Below the pieces are notes generated by a model, which searched no databases, was not told where the DNA came from, and saw only the letters and a program-made list of their open reading frames with translations. A stretch of DNA of 64,000 bases, taken from positions 63,444,942 through 63,508,941 of the forward strand of contig NC_050099.1 of assembly GCF_902167145.1 (NCBI RefSeq), written 5' to 3'. The first letter of the stretch is position 1. Each line of letters opens with the position of its first letter. Positions 1 to 10,751 of the stretch are shown here, one piece after another. The DNA is from Zea mays. Taxonomy: Eukaryota; Streptophyta; Magnoliopsida; Poales; Poaceae. The position numbers were made by a program, and so were the translations under genes.

Positions 1-1522
1 CAACTAGGCAAACTAGTTAGTCTATAAGATTTGTGATGGGCGTCAAGCGCCAAAATCGATTATAGAAAATGGTTAAGGCCATTTCCCTTTCAGACTTCTT
101 GATCTGCGTGGAGGATACAATGTTGGATGGACTGCGAGTTCGGCGTCAGCTGTCGTATGCGCACTACCTCTACCGCATCTTCGCGCAGCTAATCAATCCC
201 CTTAGTTCTAGGCCACCCTTGATTCCTCCAGACAACAGTTCGAATTCTACCGCCCAGCTCCTGAGGACACCACTTCGGCTTCAGTTCCGCCGGCACCAGA
301 CTTCAGGAATGAGGATGAGGCTATCCGTCTGTTTGAGGATCAGGGTGCTACAGCTGACACTTCCTTAGACGATGAGGATCTGTGGATTCTACCACCACCT
401 CCTGTGCCACCTCATTCCCATGATCACGAGGTTGGTGGCTCCAGTGTTGTTCCTTCGGCTGCTCCTCCATCGATTGACCCTGCGTTGGATGCTATACTTC
501 AGTCTCTCACTCAACAGCAGGCTCACCTGGCAGCGGAGCTGGCCCGACAGGCAGCCATCCAGCAGCAGATGTTCGAGCGGATGTTGTCCATGTTCCAGAC
601 CATTCAGGACCACCAGGACACCCTTCAACAACAGCTCTTGGCAGACATGGCAGAGCATCAGACATTCATGACTCATATACTTCAGCACACCGGTGTTTCT
701 ATTCCTCCAATGTAGACAGCTCCGCCTCCTGCTCTTTAGGCTACCGTTGTGCCAGCTATTCAGTCAAGACCTCAGCTACACTCTTTTGGTCCTCCATCTC
801 TCCGCTCAGGTCGGTCACCCTGTACTTCTCTACCCAGATCGTCGGACCAGTCATGCTTAGCCACCACTGCCTCCAGTGTCTGCTGTCGCCACTCCTGTCA
901 TGTTTATCTCTGTGACTGCTCTAGCTCCAGCAGATCTAGCACCGCAGCCAGCATCCGAGTCAGCACCAGCCTCTACCGTAGATACTGGATCCGAGACTGA
1001 CTCCGACACCTTGCTCACGTTTGTGCTGCTTCCTCGACCTCGACCTGATGCGCCTGCTCCTCCTCCTTCTTCCTCTAGGCTCTAGGCTAGGGTAACCCTT
1101 TTGGTGTTTAACGCCATAGGGGGGAGAGATGCAAGTTGTGAGATCTAGGGGGAGTTAGTTGAGAGCTCTTGATCTTTTGATGTAATATATGCATGATACT
1201 CTTTGTATTAGCTCTTCACTTTTGTATGCTTTTTACCTCACAAACTCTATGACATGCTCTCAGGGTATTTTAATGACCGTGTGTGTTATGTTTCCACCTA
1301 TTTTGTTGTCACCAGTCATGCAGTTCGTGTTCATGGTCGTTATCTCACACTTTTGTGAACAAGATACTTATGTTGTGTATGCTCTTATACTTATACTCTT
1401 ATATGACTTTTCTTTGTCAAACTTATTGAGTGTCACTATCTATCTTTAGTATTGACAGAAAAACAAACAAATCACTCTCACACTCTTGTAGGGTTGTCAT
1501 CAATCACCAAAAGGGGGGAGAT
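1..1522 (+). mobile_element. Sirevirus (Ty1/copia) internal region, 3' end only
   Basis: This is the stretch between pol and the 3' LTR of a Sirevirus whose body lies upstream of the window. Purine-rich polypurine-tract-like copies occur near 1117 (ggggggagag), 1145 (agggggag) and 1511-1522, the last directly abutting an LTR start TGAAAGCATC. Several PPT copies before the 3' LTR are a known Sirevirus hallmark. About 1085-1500 has no supportable gene. The LTR start resembles the maize Giepum group; that family name is tentative. Confidence 0.7.
212..1084 (+). pseudogene. Sirevirus 3' accessory ORF, broken
   Basis: An open frame runs from about 212 to the stop at 713-715. It encodes an acidic, proline-rich stretch (EDEAIRLFEDQGATADTS) followed by a glutamine-rich helical segment (QSLTQQQAHLAAELARQ) likely to form a coiled coil. 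The frame is closed upstream by TAG at 209-211. After 715 the same frame reopens past two TAG codons, and by about 876 the plausible coding frame has changed (acidic run ASESAPASTVDTGSETDS, stop near 1084). The position between pol and the 3' LTR is where some Sireviruses carry an extra, 'env-like' ORF. No signal peptide or membrane segment is visible, so I do not call it an envelope gene. Function unknown. Confidence 0.45.
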
Positions 1523-2269
1523 TGAAAGCATCTAGGCCCCTGGTTTGTTTTAGTGATCAGTGACAACATAAGATTATATGTGACTAACATGTGTTTTGTA
1601 GAGCAAATGTTAAGTTTGATCGAATTACAGGAAGTTGTGCTGCAACGGTGAAAACAATCCCTCACATGAGAACTTGAAGCGACGGCTGAAAAAAGGTGAA
1701 TCAAAAGATAAAGGTCTTCATATTCCAAGTGTCAAAGGAGTTGTGGACACTTGGTATAGAGTTAGGTCTTCTATTTTTATTTTAGTCGTACTATAAAGAG
1801 GGGTTGTGGATGAGTAGTTTGAGCAAGAGAATTCTAGTGTAGTGTTGGTGCATATTCACACTCACAACTAGTGCTAGGTGTCACTCTATAACACACTCAC
1901 GAGTTAGAACAAAACTAGGTATGAAAAACCTAAGGAAAGAACTTAGGCTTGCTGACCTAGGGGCACCGGACTGTCCGGTGCGACCCTGATAGTGGGCCCA
2001 GGAATGCCCTAGGGCAACCCTCTGCCCCCGAGAAACCCGAGAGCACGTATTTCACTGGATTGATTTTAGTCAGGCACCGGACTGTCCGGTGCACACTGGA
2101 TAGTCATTGTTCACTGTCTGGTGCACCGTCAGAACAACGGCTAGTTGTCAAAACTGGCCGTTGGATGCGCGTCGTTGGCGCACCGGTGGCACAGCGGACT
2201 GTCCAGTGCGCCCATGTGCAGAAGCCATAGTAATGGTTGTTTTTGGTTGGTGAGGGTATTCATACCCCC
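1523..2269 (+). repeat. Sirevirus 3' LTR, first piece
   Basis: The LTR begins TGAAAGCATCTAGG directly after the PPT at 1511-1522. It holds the CACCGGACTGTCCGGTG palindromes typical of Sirevirus LTRs (near 1968 and 2072, and a degenerate copy near 2193). It stops abruptly at a run of five C, where Tat-element sequence begins at 2270. Its last 131 bp (2139-2269) are repeated at 10446-10576 with about nine substitutions, so this piece and the one at 10446 may not derive from a single LTR. Confidence 0.75.
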
Positions 2270-2927
2270 TTCGTCCTCCGAAGATCCTCAAAAACGTGAT
2301 TTAACAATGTCTTCCAAGTGTGACATATGAACAGGTACCTTCGAACTCGGGTTAAAAGCATACACGATGTGAAAAGCATGATCGTGATGAAGGTTGCTGT
2401 TGCTCCGAAGCTACGCACAAGGGAGCTTCGGCTCAATGGCGGAAAAAGGAACCGACTTAAAAGGGAAAAGGCTATTTAGTCCCCATTAGGTTGTCTAAAA
2501 GTAAATAATAAATATGAAGGGCATGAATGTAATTTCACACAGGCTGCGCCCTGTGCCTATAAATAGATGAACAGTACCCTCGTACTGTTCACGCTGATTG
2601 GTATTCACTTGTACATTACGCTTGTACTTTCACCTTCTATCAAGCCGAAGGTACATTTGTAATTCAATAATGTTTCTGTCTTTCCATGATAATATAATGA
2701 GAATGAGTTAATAATGTTATATGATTGTTTACGTTATCTCTTATATTTCATATGCTTCTCCTTTTGTTAACATATACCGCGATGACGAAGGTGTGTCCTT
2801 CATGACCTTCGTCTGAAGATCATTATATCCTAAGGGAAATAATGCTTCGAAAGACGAAGGGCTTTAACCTTTAATATTTTGTGTTGCCTTGTTCTTAATT
2901 CATAGCATTTGAGAACAAGTCCCAACA
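2270..2927 (+). repeat. Tat element LTR copy 1, missing its first bases
   Basis: It aligns with 9064-9733 throughout but lacks the first roughly 11 bases (TGTTGGGGGGC). It ends CCCAACA. A TATA box, TATAAATA, lies at 2558-2565; the second LTR has GATAAATA at the same place. The GAAGG/CTTCG motif is frequent, as in Huck-type LTRs. Confidence 0.8.
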
Positions 2928-2945
2928 TTGGCGCCCACCTCCGGT
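2928..2945 (+). promoter_or_regulatory. Primer-binding site of Tat element
   Basis: TTGGCGCCCACC follows the LTR end CCAACA directly. The TGGCGCC start is typical of plant Ty3/gypsy primer sites. The same sequence follows LTR copy 2 at 9734. Confidence 0.6.
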
Positions 2946-2985
2946 GAACTCATTCGACCACCTTCGGCAAGCACTGACCTTCGTC

Positions 2986-4516
2986 ATGCCACCGAAGAAA
3001 GCTTCAGCGCCAGGGGCTGCTGCGCTGCAGCCACTGGACACAAATCAAGAAACTCTCCCTCTCTTCGAGAGGCTCGAAGCCAGAAGAGAAAAGCCACCAG
3101 TCCAACACTCCAGGAGGAGGAGTTGGACCAATAGATCAGGGATATGGAAATCATCCATCAACAAGTGCAAAGGAAGAAGGAGAAGATGGCGTGGTTGGTC
3201 GATCTTCAAAGGAAGATCGACGAAGCTACTGAAGAAGTTCGTCATCTTGCTCAAGATGAACAAGATCGAAGGCCCCAACACAGGGTGCTTCATCAAGAAG
3301 GCTTATTCAACGAAGATGGATGGTATGATGATTTTAATCATGATACCTTTACTTTTGATTATGCTTCTCCCTTGGCAGCAGAACTGCAGGCTACCCCATG
3401 GCCCCCATCATACAAGCCACCTCATCTTCCCATGTATGATGGGCACTCAGATCCAAAGCAGTTTCTGATGAGCTACGAAGCAACTATATCTTCGTATGGG
3501 GGCAATACCGCAGTCATGGCGAAGTCCTTCGTCGTGGCAGTCCGGAACGTAGCCCAGACATGGTATTCTTCTCTTCGACCAGGGACAATTACGTCGTGGC
3601 AAAAGCTCAAGGACATGCTGGTGACCAGTTTCCAAGGCTTTCAGACGAAGCCAGTCACAGCTTAGGCCTTGTTCCAGTGCACGCAAGACCATGAGGAATA
3701 CTTTCAGGCGTATGTCCGAAGGTTCTTGCGACTCAGGGCACAAGCGCCCACATTGCCTAATGAAATTGTCATTGAGGCCATGATTAAGGGTCGCCGACCA
3801 GGACCCACGACTCAGTACTTCGCCAGGAAGCCCCCACAAACTCTGGAGAAGCTGCTTCAGAAGATGAATGAATACATTCGGGCTGACAATGACTTCCGCC
3901 AAAGAAGGGAGGAAGCTTACAGATTCTCGGAGATGACCAGGGGCTTTGGAGGAAGAATCCACCCAAGACATGTCAGGTCAATTCACAATTCCAACCAGAA
4001 TGACAACAAAGGAAGCCAACTTCAGAGGCCACAGTACACCTCACAATCTTCGGGACAACAACAAAGCTCTTTCAAGCCGCCAGCTCCAAGGGGCAGAGGT
4101 GCTAGGGCTTTGGGGGAAGATACGGCGATCAGCCTAGAAAGATTTATTGCTTATTATGTGGTGAGGACAAGGGTCATACTACAAGAATGTGCCAAATCAC
4201 CATTCAGAAGCAGAAGGAGATTGCGGAAGCCGAAGCTCGTCAGAATCAGCCGAAGCAGGTCTTGCATACTGCTTTGTGCCATTCTCCCTACATACCAGAG
4301 TATGTGCGCAATCATCCTGTAGCTTCTATTGCTTCGGCTAGCCATTCACAGGCTTCCTGGCCACAACTCCCACCTCCACCACCACTACAACCGACATATT
4401 CCCAAAGCCAGCAGCCAGAAGGGCGCCAGCACTCTCAACAGCAACGTGAATTCAGGGAGGAATCCGAAGCTCGCACAGTCAACAGTACTGTGCCAGAATC
4501 AAAGCACATTTATTGA
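2986..4516 (+). pseudogene. Tat-lineage gag, frameshifted
   Basis: The start is MPPKKASAPGAA at 2986. Compared with the second copy, 8 extra bases near 3103 shift the frame. The frame from 3144 holds an N-terminal coiled coil and the retrotransposon gag domain (MYDGHSDPKQF, then YFQAYVRRFLRLRAQAPT). It carries an in-frame TAG at 3663-3665 and another stop just before 3144. A further frame change after about 4100 leads to a zinc knuckle CLLCGEDKGHTTRMC near 4148-4192, spaced CX2CX5HX4C, and a Q-rich tail ending at 4516. In a complete element, protease and pol should follow; here non-coding sequence follows instead. The product would bind RNA and assemble particles, but this copy cannot make it. 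Confidence 0.75.
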
Positions 4517-4679
4517 GTGATATCCTACCCCTAAAATACTTTTATGTTCTATGTCATTTTGTTTTTCAATAAGGAACAAACAATGTAAAACTAGTTTTAA
4601 TTCCTTGTAGTAGTTTCACTTTTATCAGAATGAAATATATCTTCTTCACAGAATTACGAAGCTCAAAAACTACCGAAGC

Positions 4680-4990
4680 TCAAAAGTCGTTCCTAAGGGA
4701 GCGCAGCGTAAGTTTTGTCGAAGCTACAAAAAGTCGTTCCTAAGGGAGCGCAGAGTAAGTTTTCTGCTCAAAAGTCGTTCCAAAGGGAATGCAGAGCCAA
4801 ATACCGCCGAAATATAAGGCGAAGAAGTTCAAAAGATGTTCCTAAGGGGATGCAGAACTTATACTGCCGAAATAGAAGGCGAAGAAGTTCAAAAGACGTT
4901 CCTAAGGGGATGCAGAACTTACACCAAAAAATAAGCGGTGAAGCCGAAAAATAAACGGCAAAAGAGATTCCGATTGTTCCTAAGGGGACA
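4680..4990 (+). repeat. Minisatellite in Tat element
   Basis: Six copies of a unit around GTTCCTAAGGGGATGCAGA begin at 4689, 4736, 4777, 4838, 4898 and 4976. The units at 4801-4860 and 4861-4920 are exactly 60 bp apart and nearly identical; the others are degenerate. Tandem repeats in the 3' non-coding region are known for Tat-lineage elements. Confidence 0.8.
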
Positions 4991-5533
4991 CAGAGATTGT
5001 GTGTGTTTCAGAGTGGGTGTGTGGGTGTGTGTCTTCAACATTAGCATCATTCTCTGCATCATATCATCACATCATCCCGCATAGCATCATATCATACATC
5101 ATATCGCACCAATGACACGAATTGAATACGAAGTCGACCTTCACAGAATGCTTTATAAAAATGAAAGTGTGCTAAGGCACAAAGTAAGCTGAGAAATACA
5201 GTTTCATCAGCTCTGTTGCAAAAGAAGGGATCCTTCGTTTACGAAACTTGGATGAATTTACGAAGTATGGATATTGATTACAAAGCGTGAATGTTTTTAT
5301 GAAGCTTGGATATTTTCATAAGGCATGGATCTTTTTCTTTACGAAGCATGAAAATAAGGGAAGGTGTTTTTCGCCGAAGGCTCAAAAATGGAATGTATAT
5401 AAAGTTTCATGCATCGCAAAGAAGTGAATTACAAATAATTTACATATTAGATTCAAAAATATACACATCAAACATTACAGTCTTGTTACAATAAAGTTAC
5501 ATTGACCATTTCAAAATGTTTTTACAAAAAGTC
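4991..5533. other. Tat element non-coding spacer
   Basis: No gene is seen. It contains a GT-rich tract (about 4998-5035), a CATCAT-rich tract (5044-5110), and several 'gaagc.tggat' phrases between 5240 and 5350. It separates the minisatellite from the 3' end of the antisense gene. Confidence 0.6.
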
Positions 5534-8500
5534 CTAGTCTTCCTTTAGGATCTTCTCCGCAACTTCATTCAGCAATTTATTGACAACTTCGTCAACAATA
5601 GATTCAGCCATGCCAATAATCTCCAGAGCTTCCTTCGTTTCTGGATCGGCCAGGGGATCGAACGGTTCCGGTGGCGGAGATAATTCAGCTGAAGAAGGAA
5701 AATGTTAATTAGTCCAAAGCTATAAAAACAAACGCCGAATCTAAAGGCCACAAAATAATACCTATGTGTCTCTCGCGCTCTGCAGCTTCTTCAGCTTGTT
5801 TTGCTTGTACTCAGGTGTCATGGATGTCTTTCTCACTTTTCTTCATAATTTCGTGAGCCATCTCTCGGCCACCATTTACCTAGATGTCATTATAAAATTT
5901 CCCGCCCATTAAACTTGCTTCAGCTGAGGGATCCTTTGTATCATTCATGGAGAAGGCAGCTTCGGCCTGGGCCAGGGTCTTGACATGGTCGCATCCCTCC
6001 TTCTCCAGGATGGCTGAAATTTCCCTTGCACCGGAGAACGCGCACACATCCCCGCGATCACTTAAAATTTCTTCAAAAGCTTCAGCCTCTCCACTTATCC
6101 ATTCGATAACACATTCAGGGTTGCCTCGTATGAAGTTTTCTTTGTTAAAATAGGCGCCCACGTTGGCGAAGCTGGTCTTTATTTTCTCCATGCAACCCAA
6201 GGATTTTTCAAAGCATCTTTCCTTAGATGTGCGAAGTTCTTCAACTGTTATTTCTAGATGGTTTTTCCAATATTCGCTAATCTCTCGGTTAGCTTCTGCG
6301 AGTGCACATTTTTCTTTGGCTTCTGCCAACTGTTTCCGAAGATCTTCAATTTCATTCTTCTGAATTTTGGCCTGAGACTTGAAACTAGCTTCGTCTTCTT
6401 TCACTTTGTTTACCAATGAAATCAAGATTTTATCTTTCTCAAGACCTTCGTTTCTTAATTCAATTACCTCTGAATGAAGGTTGTTCAGAGCCATCGTATA
6501 TCCTTCATCTTCAATATTTTTCTGAGCCCTTAGCGCATTGCTAAGAATTAAGCCCTGCAAGGGGAAGATAGAATTAAGTATAGTAAATAAAATATTTCGT
6601 TTTCAAATATAGAATTAGATTTTATACCTTTATGCTATTATACGCTAAGCTGTCAGCAAGCTCATCCTTCGATAGGATCGAGAGACCGTCTTCTAGCTTC
6701 GGGAATCCGACGCTTCTACCTATCTCCCAGCAAACGGATATTTCTTTATTATCCGGGAGACAGTACAAAAAATCTTCTTCCCCACTGCCATTAAACACTA
6801 ATGCCCCCTTCGGGTATTTCAATTTTTGGGCATAGTGTTGTGCTTCTCGTTTTTCTTCTTGAGAAAGTCCCTTTCCCAAAGCATGGCAAATGATGTAATC
6901 AATTCTTTCTTTTAAAGCTTCGGGAGCAGGAGTTACAACCTTTTAAGATGCAATTTGCTCTGTTGCCTTTTCTTCTGTTGTCTTTTCTTCAATTTCGGCA
7001 AGCTCTGTCTCAGTGGGCTCTGAAGGCCCAGCTTTGGTTTCAGCTTGAATTATTGTAGCTTCGACTTCTGCCTGTTCCGTTTCAGCTTCGGGTTGCGCCT
7101 TGGAAGCTTCGGCAATTTTTCTTGTAGGAGCAGGACTCAAGGTTCTTGTTGTTTCTAGCACAACATCTAGCACATTCGCCATCCTTCTCCTCTTAGGAGT
7201 TGCGGCGGAGCTTTTTTGCATCTTCGGCATTGTTGCCTCTGTTGAAGGGCTTAAAACCTCTGGCATTTTTGGTATTTCTTCAAATTTTGGCCCTTTAATT
7301 TTATCTTTGTCAGCCTTCGTTTCAACTAGCTCAACCGAAGGTAGCCTCGGCATTACAGCCGGCTTTTCAGTCCTCTGCGCAGACGAAGGAGCGGTCTCTT
7401 TTGTTTTGGCAGCTGAAGAGGGCCCTTCGTTAAATTCAGGTATCGCGGCCGGTTCAATGTAACGCGGCCGGTGAGTCAGAACCTTCAGCTTTTTTCCCTT
7501 CGGCACAGGCTCATTTGGGGTGGCCGAAGTAGCAACTTTCCTCTTTTTTCCCTGTCCGCGCAGCAGGTAGCGGTAGTCGGGGTAAACAAAGCCAATGGCG
7601 TCAAAAACTCTGTTCAGTCTCTTCTTTCCCCGGCCTCCAAAGGCTGAAGACAGGGCATTATCTTCTGCCTTGGAATATGCTCCAAGCAGTTCATCACTTG
7701 TAGCTTCGATACACTTCAGCCAATCATCATTTGGTTCATCAAACTTATCCCCAAACCTGAATGTATACTTCAGCCGGACCAAATCACCTTCGCTAGAGTT
7801 AGCGATAGTCTCCTTCGGCATCTCCCAGTTTTCCACAAGCGGACATACTCTGAATGCTATATGTTCTTGAATTAAATCCCTTGTACCAATAAAGGAGCAG
7901 ACAGTGTTGAAGGCCCTCTGACACGCTTCGGCGATGTCATCAATTTCAACCTTCGGCCTTCGGAGGCCGAAGCGGGACCAGATGGGGCGCATAATGACTT
8001 CCTTAATATCTTCTATTGCTTTCAAATCATTCTTCACATAAAACCATTCTTCCATCCAAGCTCCGGGCCATCTCTTCCAAAATGTTGGCACTGGGTGGCT
8101 AGCGTTGGGACGCGTGATAAATCCATAACAACCGAAGTTGTTGTGGTACTGTTCTTTACCCATGGCCTTCGTCTCATATAGAAGTTCGTGCATACTGCAG
8201 AAGCACTTCGCGTTTGGCTCTAGCCCTTGACTTCTTACTGCCCAGGCAAAAATCCCCATCCTAATTATGGCTTCGGGGGTGATCTGATAAAGGAAGATTT
8301 GGTAGATCTTCAGGACTTCAACTACAAACTTACACAAAGGGAACCAAAGTCCAGCTTTGAAGAAGCTTCGGTAAATCACAACTTCATTTTCTTCAGGGGA
8401 AGTGACGTTGTTGTCTCTGCCAGCTCTCACAATAGACATATCCCGAAAGTACCTTCCTCTCATGTTCTCAAGATGATTTTGTTTGATAGTCGATTTTCCG

Positions 8501-8751
8501 AAAATTTAATGACTTGGCCCCCAGGGTCGATCCTTAGAATCTTCGCCCCCACTTTCCACATCATAGCTATCACTATCACCAATATCTTCAGACAGGCCTT
8601 CCAGTATCTCCTTAGTAATATTCTCTGTATTTGTTTTTGCCATCGACTCAACAAATCCAGCAATATAAGGATTCATAGCCTTCTTCTCCTCAAAAAGCTT
8701 CTCCTCTTCAGTCAGCTTCATCTCAGCAGCAATCTTCTTGTCATGAGACAT
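5534..8751 (-). pseudogene. Antisense gene of Tat element (gypsy-type transposase-like domain)
   Basis: It reads opposite to gag. Proposed exons are 8751-about 8508 (acidic, MSHDKKIAAEMKL start; join to the next exon unclear), 8463-6628, 6554-5762 and 5688-5534. Introns 6627-6555, 5761-5689 start GT and end AG. The second exon has a large conserved block (CKFVVEVLKIYQIFLYQITP, then GCYGFITRP and FYVKNDLKAIED) like the plant 'putative gypsy type transposase' family (Pfam Transposase_28). A basic/acidic low-complexity stretch follows, and the third exon is a long coiled coil (about 6450-6250). In-frame stops (TAA near 6943, TAG near 5880, TGA near 5800) each look like single substitutions. Its role in Tat elements is not established. 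This copy is broken but remarkably complete. Confidence 0.7.
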
Positions 8752-9049
8752 CTTTTCTTCAGAAATGGTTAAAACGTGTTTTCTAAACCGGAGCTCGAAG
8801 AGCTTGAAAAACTATCAAGCGCTAGTACGCAAGAGCTATAAAATTGAGAAAATAAGGCAAATGGCACAAGTAGTGTATCAAGTGCAGTCGGTGTGAGTTC
8901 CTATTTATACGCCCAGTGCGCTCCAAATTGGAGGGCCCCGTATGTCATTGACTGTTGCTATTCTAGCAAAGGGAAGGTGTTTTTTTGGACCTTCGCTTAA
9001 GGCCTTCGTCCATGTCGCAGTCTGAATTCGTTATCTTAACAAATTAATA

Positions 9050-9063
9050 CTGCGAGGGGCTAC
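9050..9063 (+). promoter_or_regulatory. Polypurine tract of Tat element
   Basis: TGCGAGGGGCTAC lies directly before the LTR start TGTTGGGGGG at 9064, the expected place for plus-strand priming. Confidence 0.6.
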
Positions 9064-9733
9064 TGTTGGGGGGCATTCGTCCTCCGAAGGTCCTCAAAAA
9101 CGTTATTTAATAATGTCTTCCAAGTGTGACATATGAACAGGTACCTTCGGACTCGGGTTAAAAGCATACACGATGTGAAAAGCATGATCGTGACGAGGTT
9201 GCTGTTGCTCCGAAGCTACGCGCAAGGGAGCTTCGGCTCAATGGCGGAAAAAGGAACCGACTTAAAAGGGAAAAGGCTATTTAGTCCCCATTGGGTTGTC
9301 TAAAAGTAAATAGTAAATATGAAGGGCATGAATGTAATTTCACACAGGCTGCGCCCTGTGCCGATAAATAGATGAACAATACCCTCGTACTGTTCACGCT
9401 GATTGGTATTCACTTGTACGTTACGCTTGTACTTTTACCTTCTACCAAGCCGAAGGTACATTTGTAATTCAATATTGTTTATGTCTTTCCATGATAATAT
9501 AATCAGAATGAATTAATAATGTTATATGATTGTTTACGTTATCTCTTATATTTCATATGCTTCTCCTTTTGTTAACATATACCGCGATGACGAAGGTGTG
9601 TCCTTCATGACCTTCGTCTGAAGATCATTATATCCTAAGGGAAATCATGCTTCGAAGGATGAAGGGCTTTAACCTTTAATATTTTGTGTTGCCTTGTTCT
9701 TAATTCATAGCATTTGAGAACAAGTCCCCAACA
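9064..9733 (+). repeat. Tat element LTR copy 2, full length
   Basis: It runs TGTTGGGG to CCCCAACA, 670 bp. It is the 3' LTR of the first internal region and at the same time the 5' LTR of the partial second one, since a PBS and gag start follow directly. Confidence 0.85.
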
Positions 9734-9791
9734 TTGGCGCCCACCTCCGGTGAACTCATTCGACCACCTTCGGCAAGCACTGACCTTCGTC

Positions 9792-10336
9792 ATGCCACCG
9801 AAGAAAGCTTCAGCGCCAGGGGCTGCTGTTCTGCAGCCACTGGACACAAATAAGGAAACTCTCCCTCTCTTCGAGAGGCTCGAAGCCAGAAGAGAAAAGC
9901 CATCAGTCCAGGAGGAGGAGTTGGACCAATAGATCGGGGATATGGAAATCATCCATCAACAAGTGCAAAGGAAGAAGGAGAAGATGGCACGGCTGGCCAA
10001 TCTTCAAAGGAAGATCGACGAAGCTACTAAAGAAGTGCGTCATCTTGCTCTAGATGAACAAGATCGAAGGCCCCAACACTGGGAGCTTCATCAAGAAGGC
10101 TTATTCAACGAAGATGGATGGTATGATGATTTTAATCATGATACCTTTACTTTTGATGATGCTTCTCCCTTGGCAGCAGAACTGCAGGCTACCCCATGGC
10201 CCCCATCATACAAGCCACCTCATCTTCCCATGTATGATGGGCACTCAGATCCAAAACAGTTTCTGATGAGCTACGAAGCAACTATATCTCCGTATGGGGG
10301 CAATACCGCAGTCATGGCGAAGTCCTTCGTCATGGC
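9792..10336 (+). pseudogene. Second partial Tat gag
   Basis: It starts MPPKKASAPGAA at 9792 like the first copy but lacks the 8-base insertion, so the frame continues to a TAG near 9930. The same frame resumes (GDMEIIHQQ) through the coiled coil and into the gag domain (MYDGHSDPKQF). It ends abruptly at 10336 within the gag domain. Everything downstream in the element is deleted. Confidence 0.75.
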
Positions 10337-10360
10337 AGTTTTGGGTGCTCTTTCTCCTTT
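10337..10360. other. Filler DNA at deletion junction
   Basis: These 24 bases lie between truncated gag and a truncated LTR end. They are the exact reverse complement of 10827-10850 in the neighbouring chromovirus LTR (GGAGAAAGAGCACCC core). This fits templated filler at an end-joining site. Confidence 0.7.
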
Positions 10361-10445
10361 GCTTCGAAGGAAGAAGGGCTTTAACCTTTAATATTTTGTG
10401 TTGCCTTGTTCTTAATTTATAGCATTTGAGAACAAGTCCCCAACA
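10361..10445 (+). repeat. Tat element LTR, 3' end fragment
   Basis: It matches the last ~85 bp of the other two LTRs (GAAGGGCTTTAACCTTTAAT to CCCCAACA). It is followed directly by outer Sirevirus LTR sequence beginning GGCTAG, so GGCTA is the likely right-hand target copy. Confidence 0.8.
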
Positions 10446-10751
10446 GGCTAGTTGTCAAAACTGGCTATTGGATGCGTGTTGTTGGCGCACCGGTGGCACA
10501 TCGGACTGTCCGGTGCGCCCATGTGCAGAAGCCATAGTAACGACTGTTTTTGGTTGGTGAGGGTATTCATACCCCCTCTACCAGCCACATTTAGTGTCTT
10601 GTTGCCCATGTACACTTGCATTCATTCCTAGTGCATTGCAAGCCCACAAAGCATAGTGAGGTGATTAGGAAAATCATAATCCCATGTTAGGACCTCATTA
10701 GTGCGCTTGAGAGCCACCTAGAACACACATCATATGCGTTAGGCTTCTCTT
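10446..10751 (+). repeat. Sirevirus LTR, second piece
   Basis: The first 131 bp repeat 2139-2269. The rest continues the LTR up to the chromovirus insertion site. The last five bases, CTCTT (10747-10751), are the chromovirus target duplication. Confidence 0.8.

Larger units (their letters stand above)
2270..10445 (+). mobile_element. Rearranged Tat-lineage Ty3/gypsy element (Huck/Flip-like)
   Basis: The order is: truncated LTR (2270-2927), PBS, gag pseudogene, minisatellite, antisense multi-exon gene (5534-8751), PPT, second full LTR (9064-9733), second PBS with partial gag (9792-10336), filler, and the end of a third LTR (10361-10445). There is no protease, reverse transcriptase, RNase H or integrase. 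Antisense accessory genes and minisatellites are known features of the grass Tat lineage (Grande, Huck, Ogre relatives). The LTR-internal-LTR-internal-LTR order suggests unequal recombination between copies followed by deletion. The two main LTRs differ by about 2 percent by eye. Confidence 0.75.

Noticed and set aside
212..1084. Retroviral-type envelope gene in the outer Sirevirus
   Set aside because: Position fits, but no signal peptide, fusion peptide or membrane anchor can be seen.
4680..4990. Regularly spaced repeats considered as a CRISPR-like array
   Set aside because: Plant retroelement context; unit and spacer are both repeated, so it is a minisatellite.
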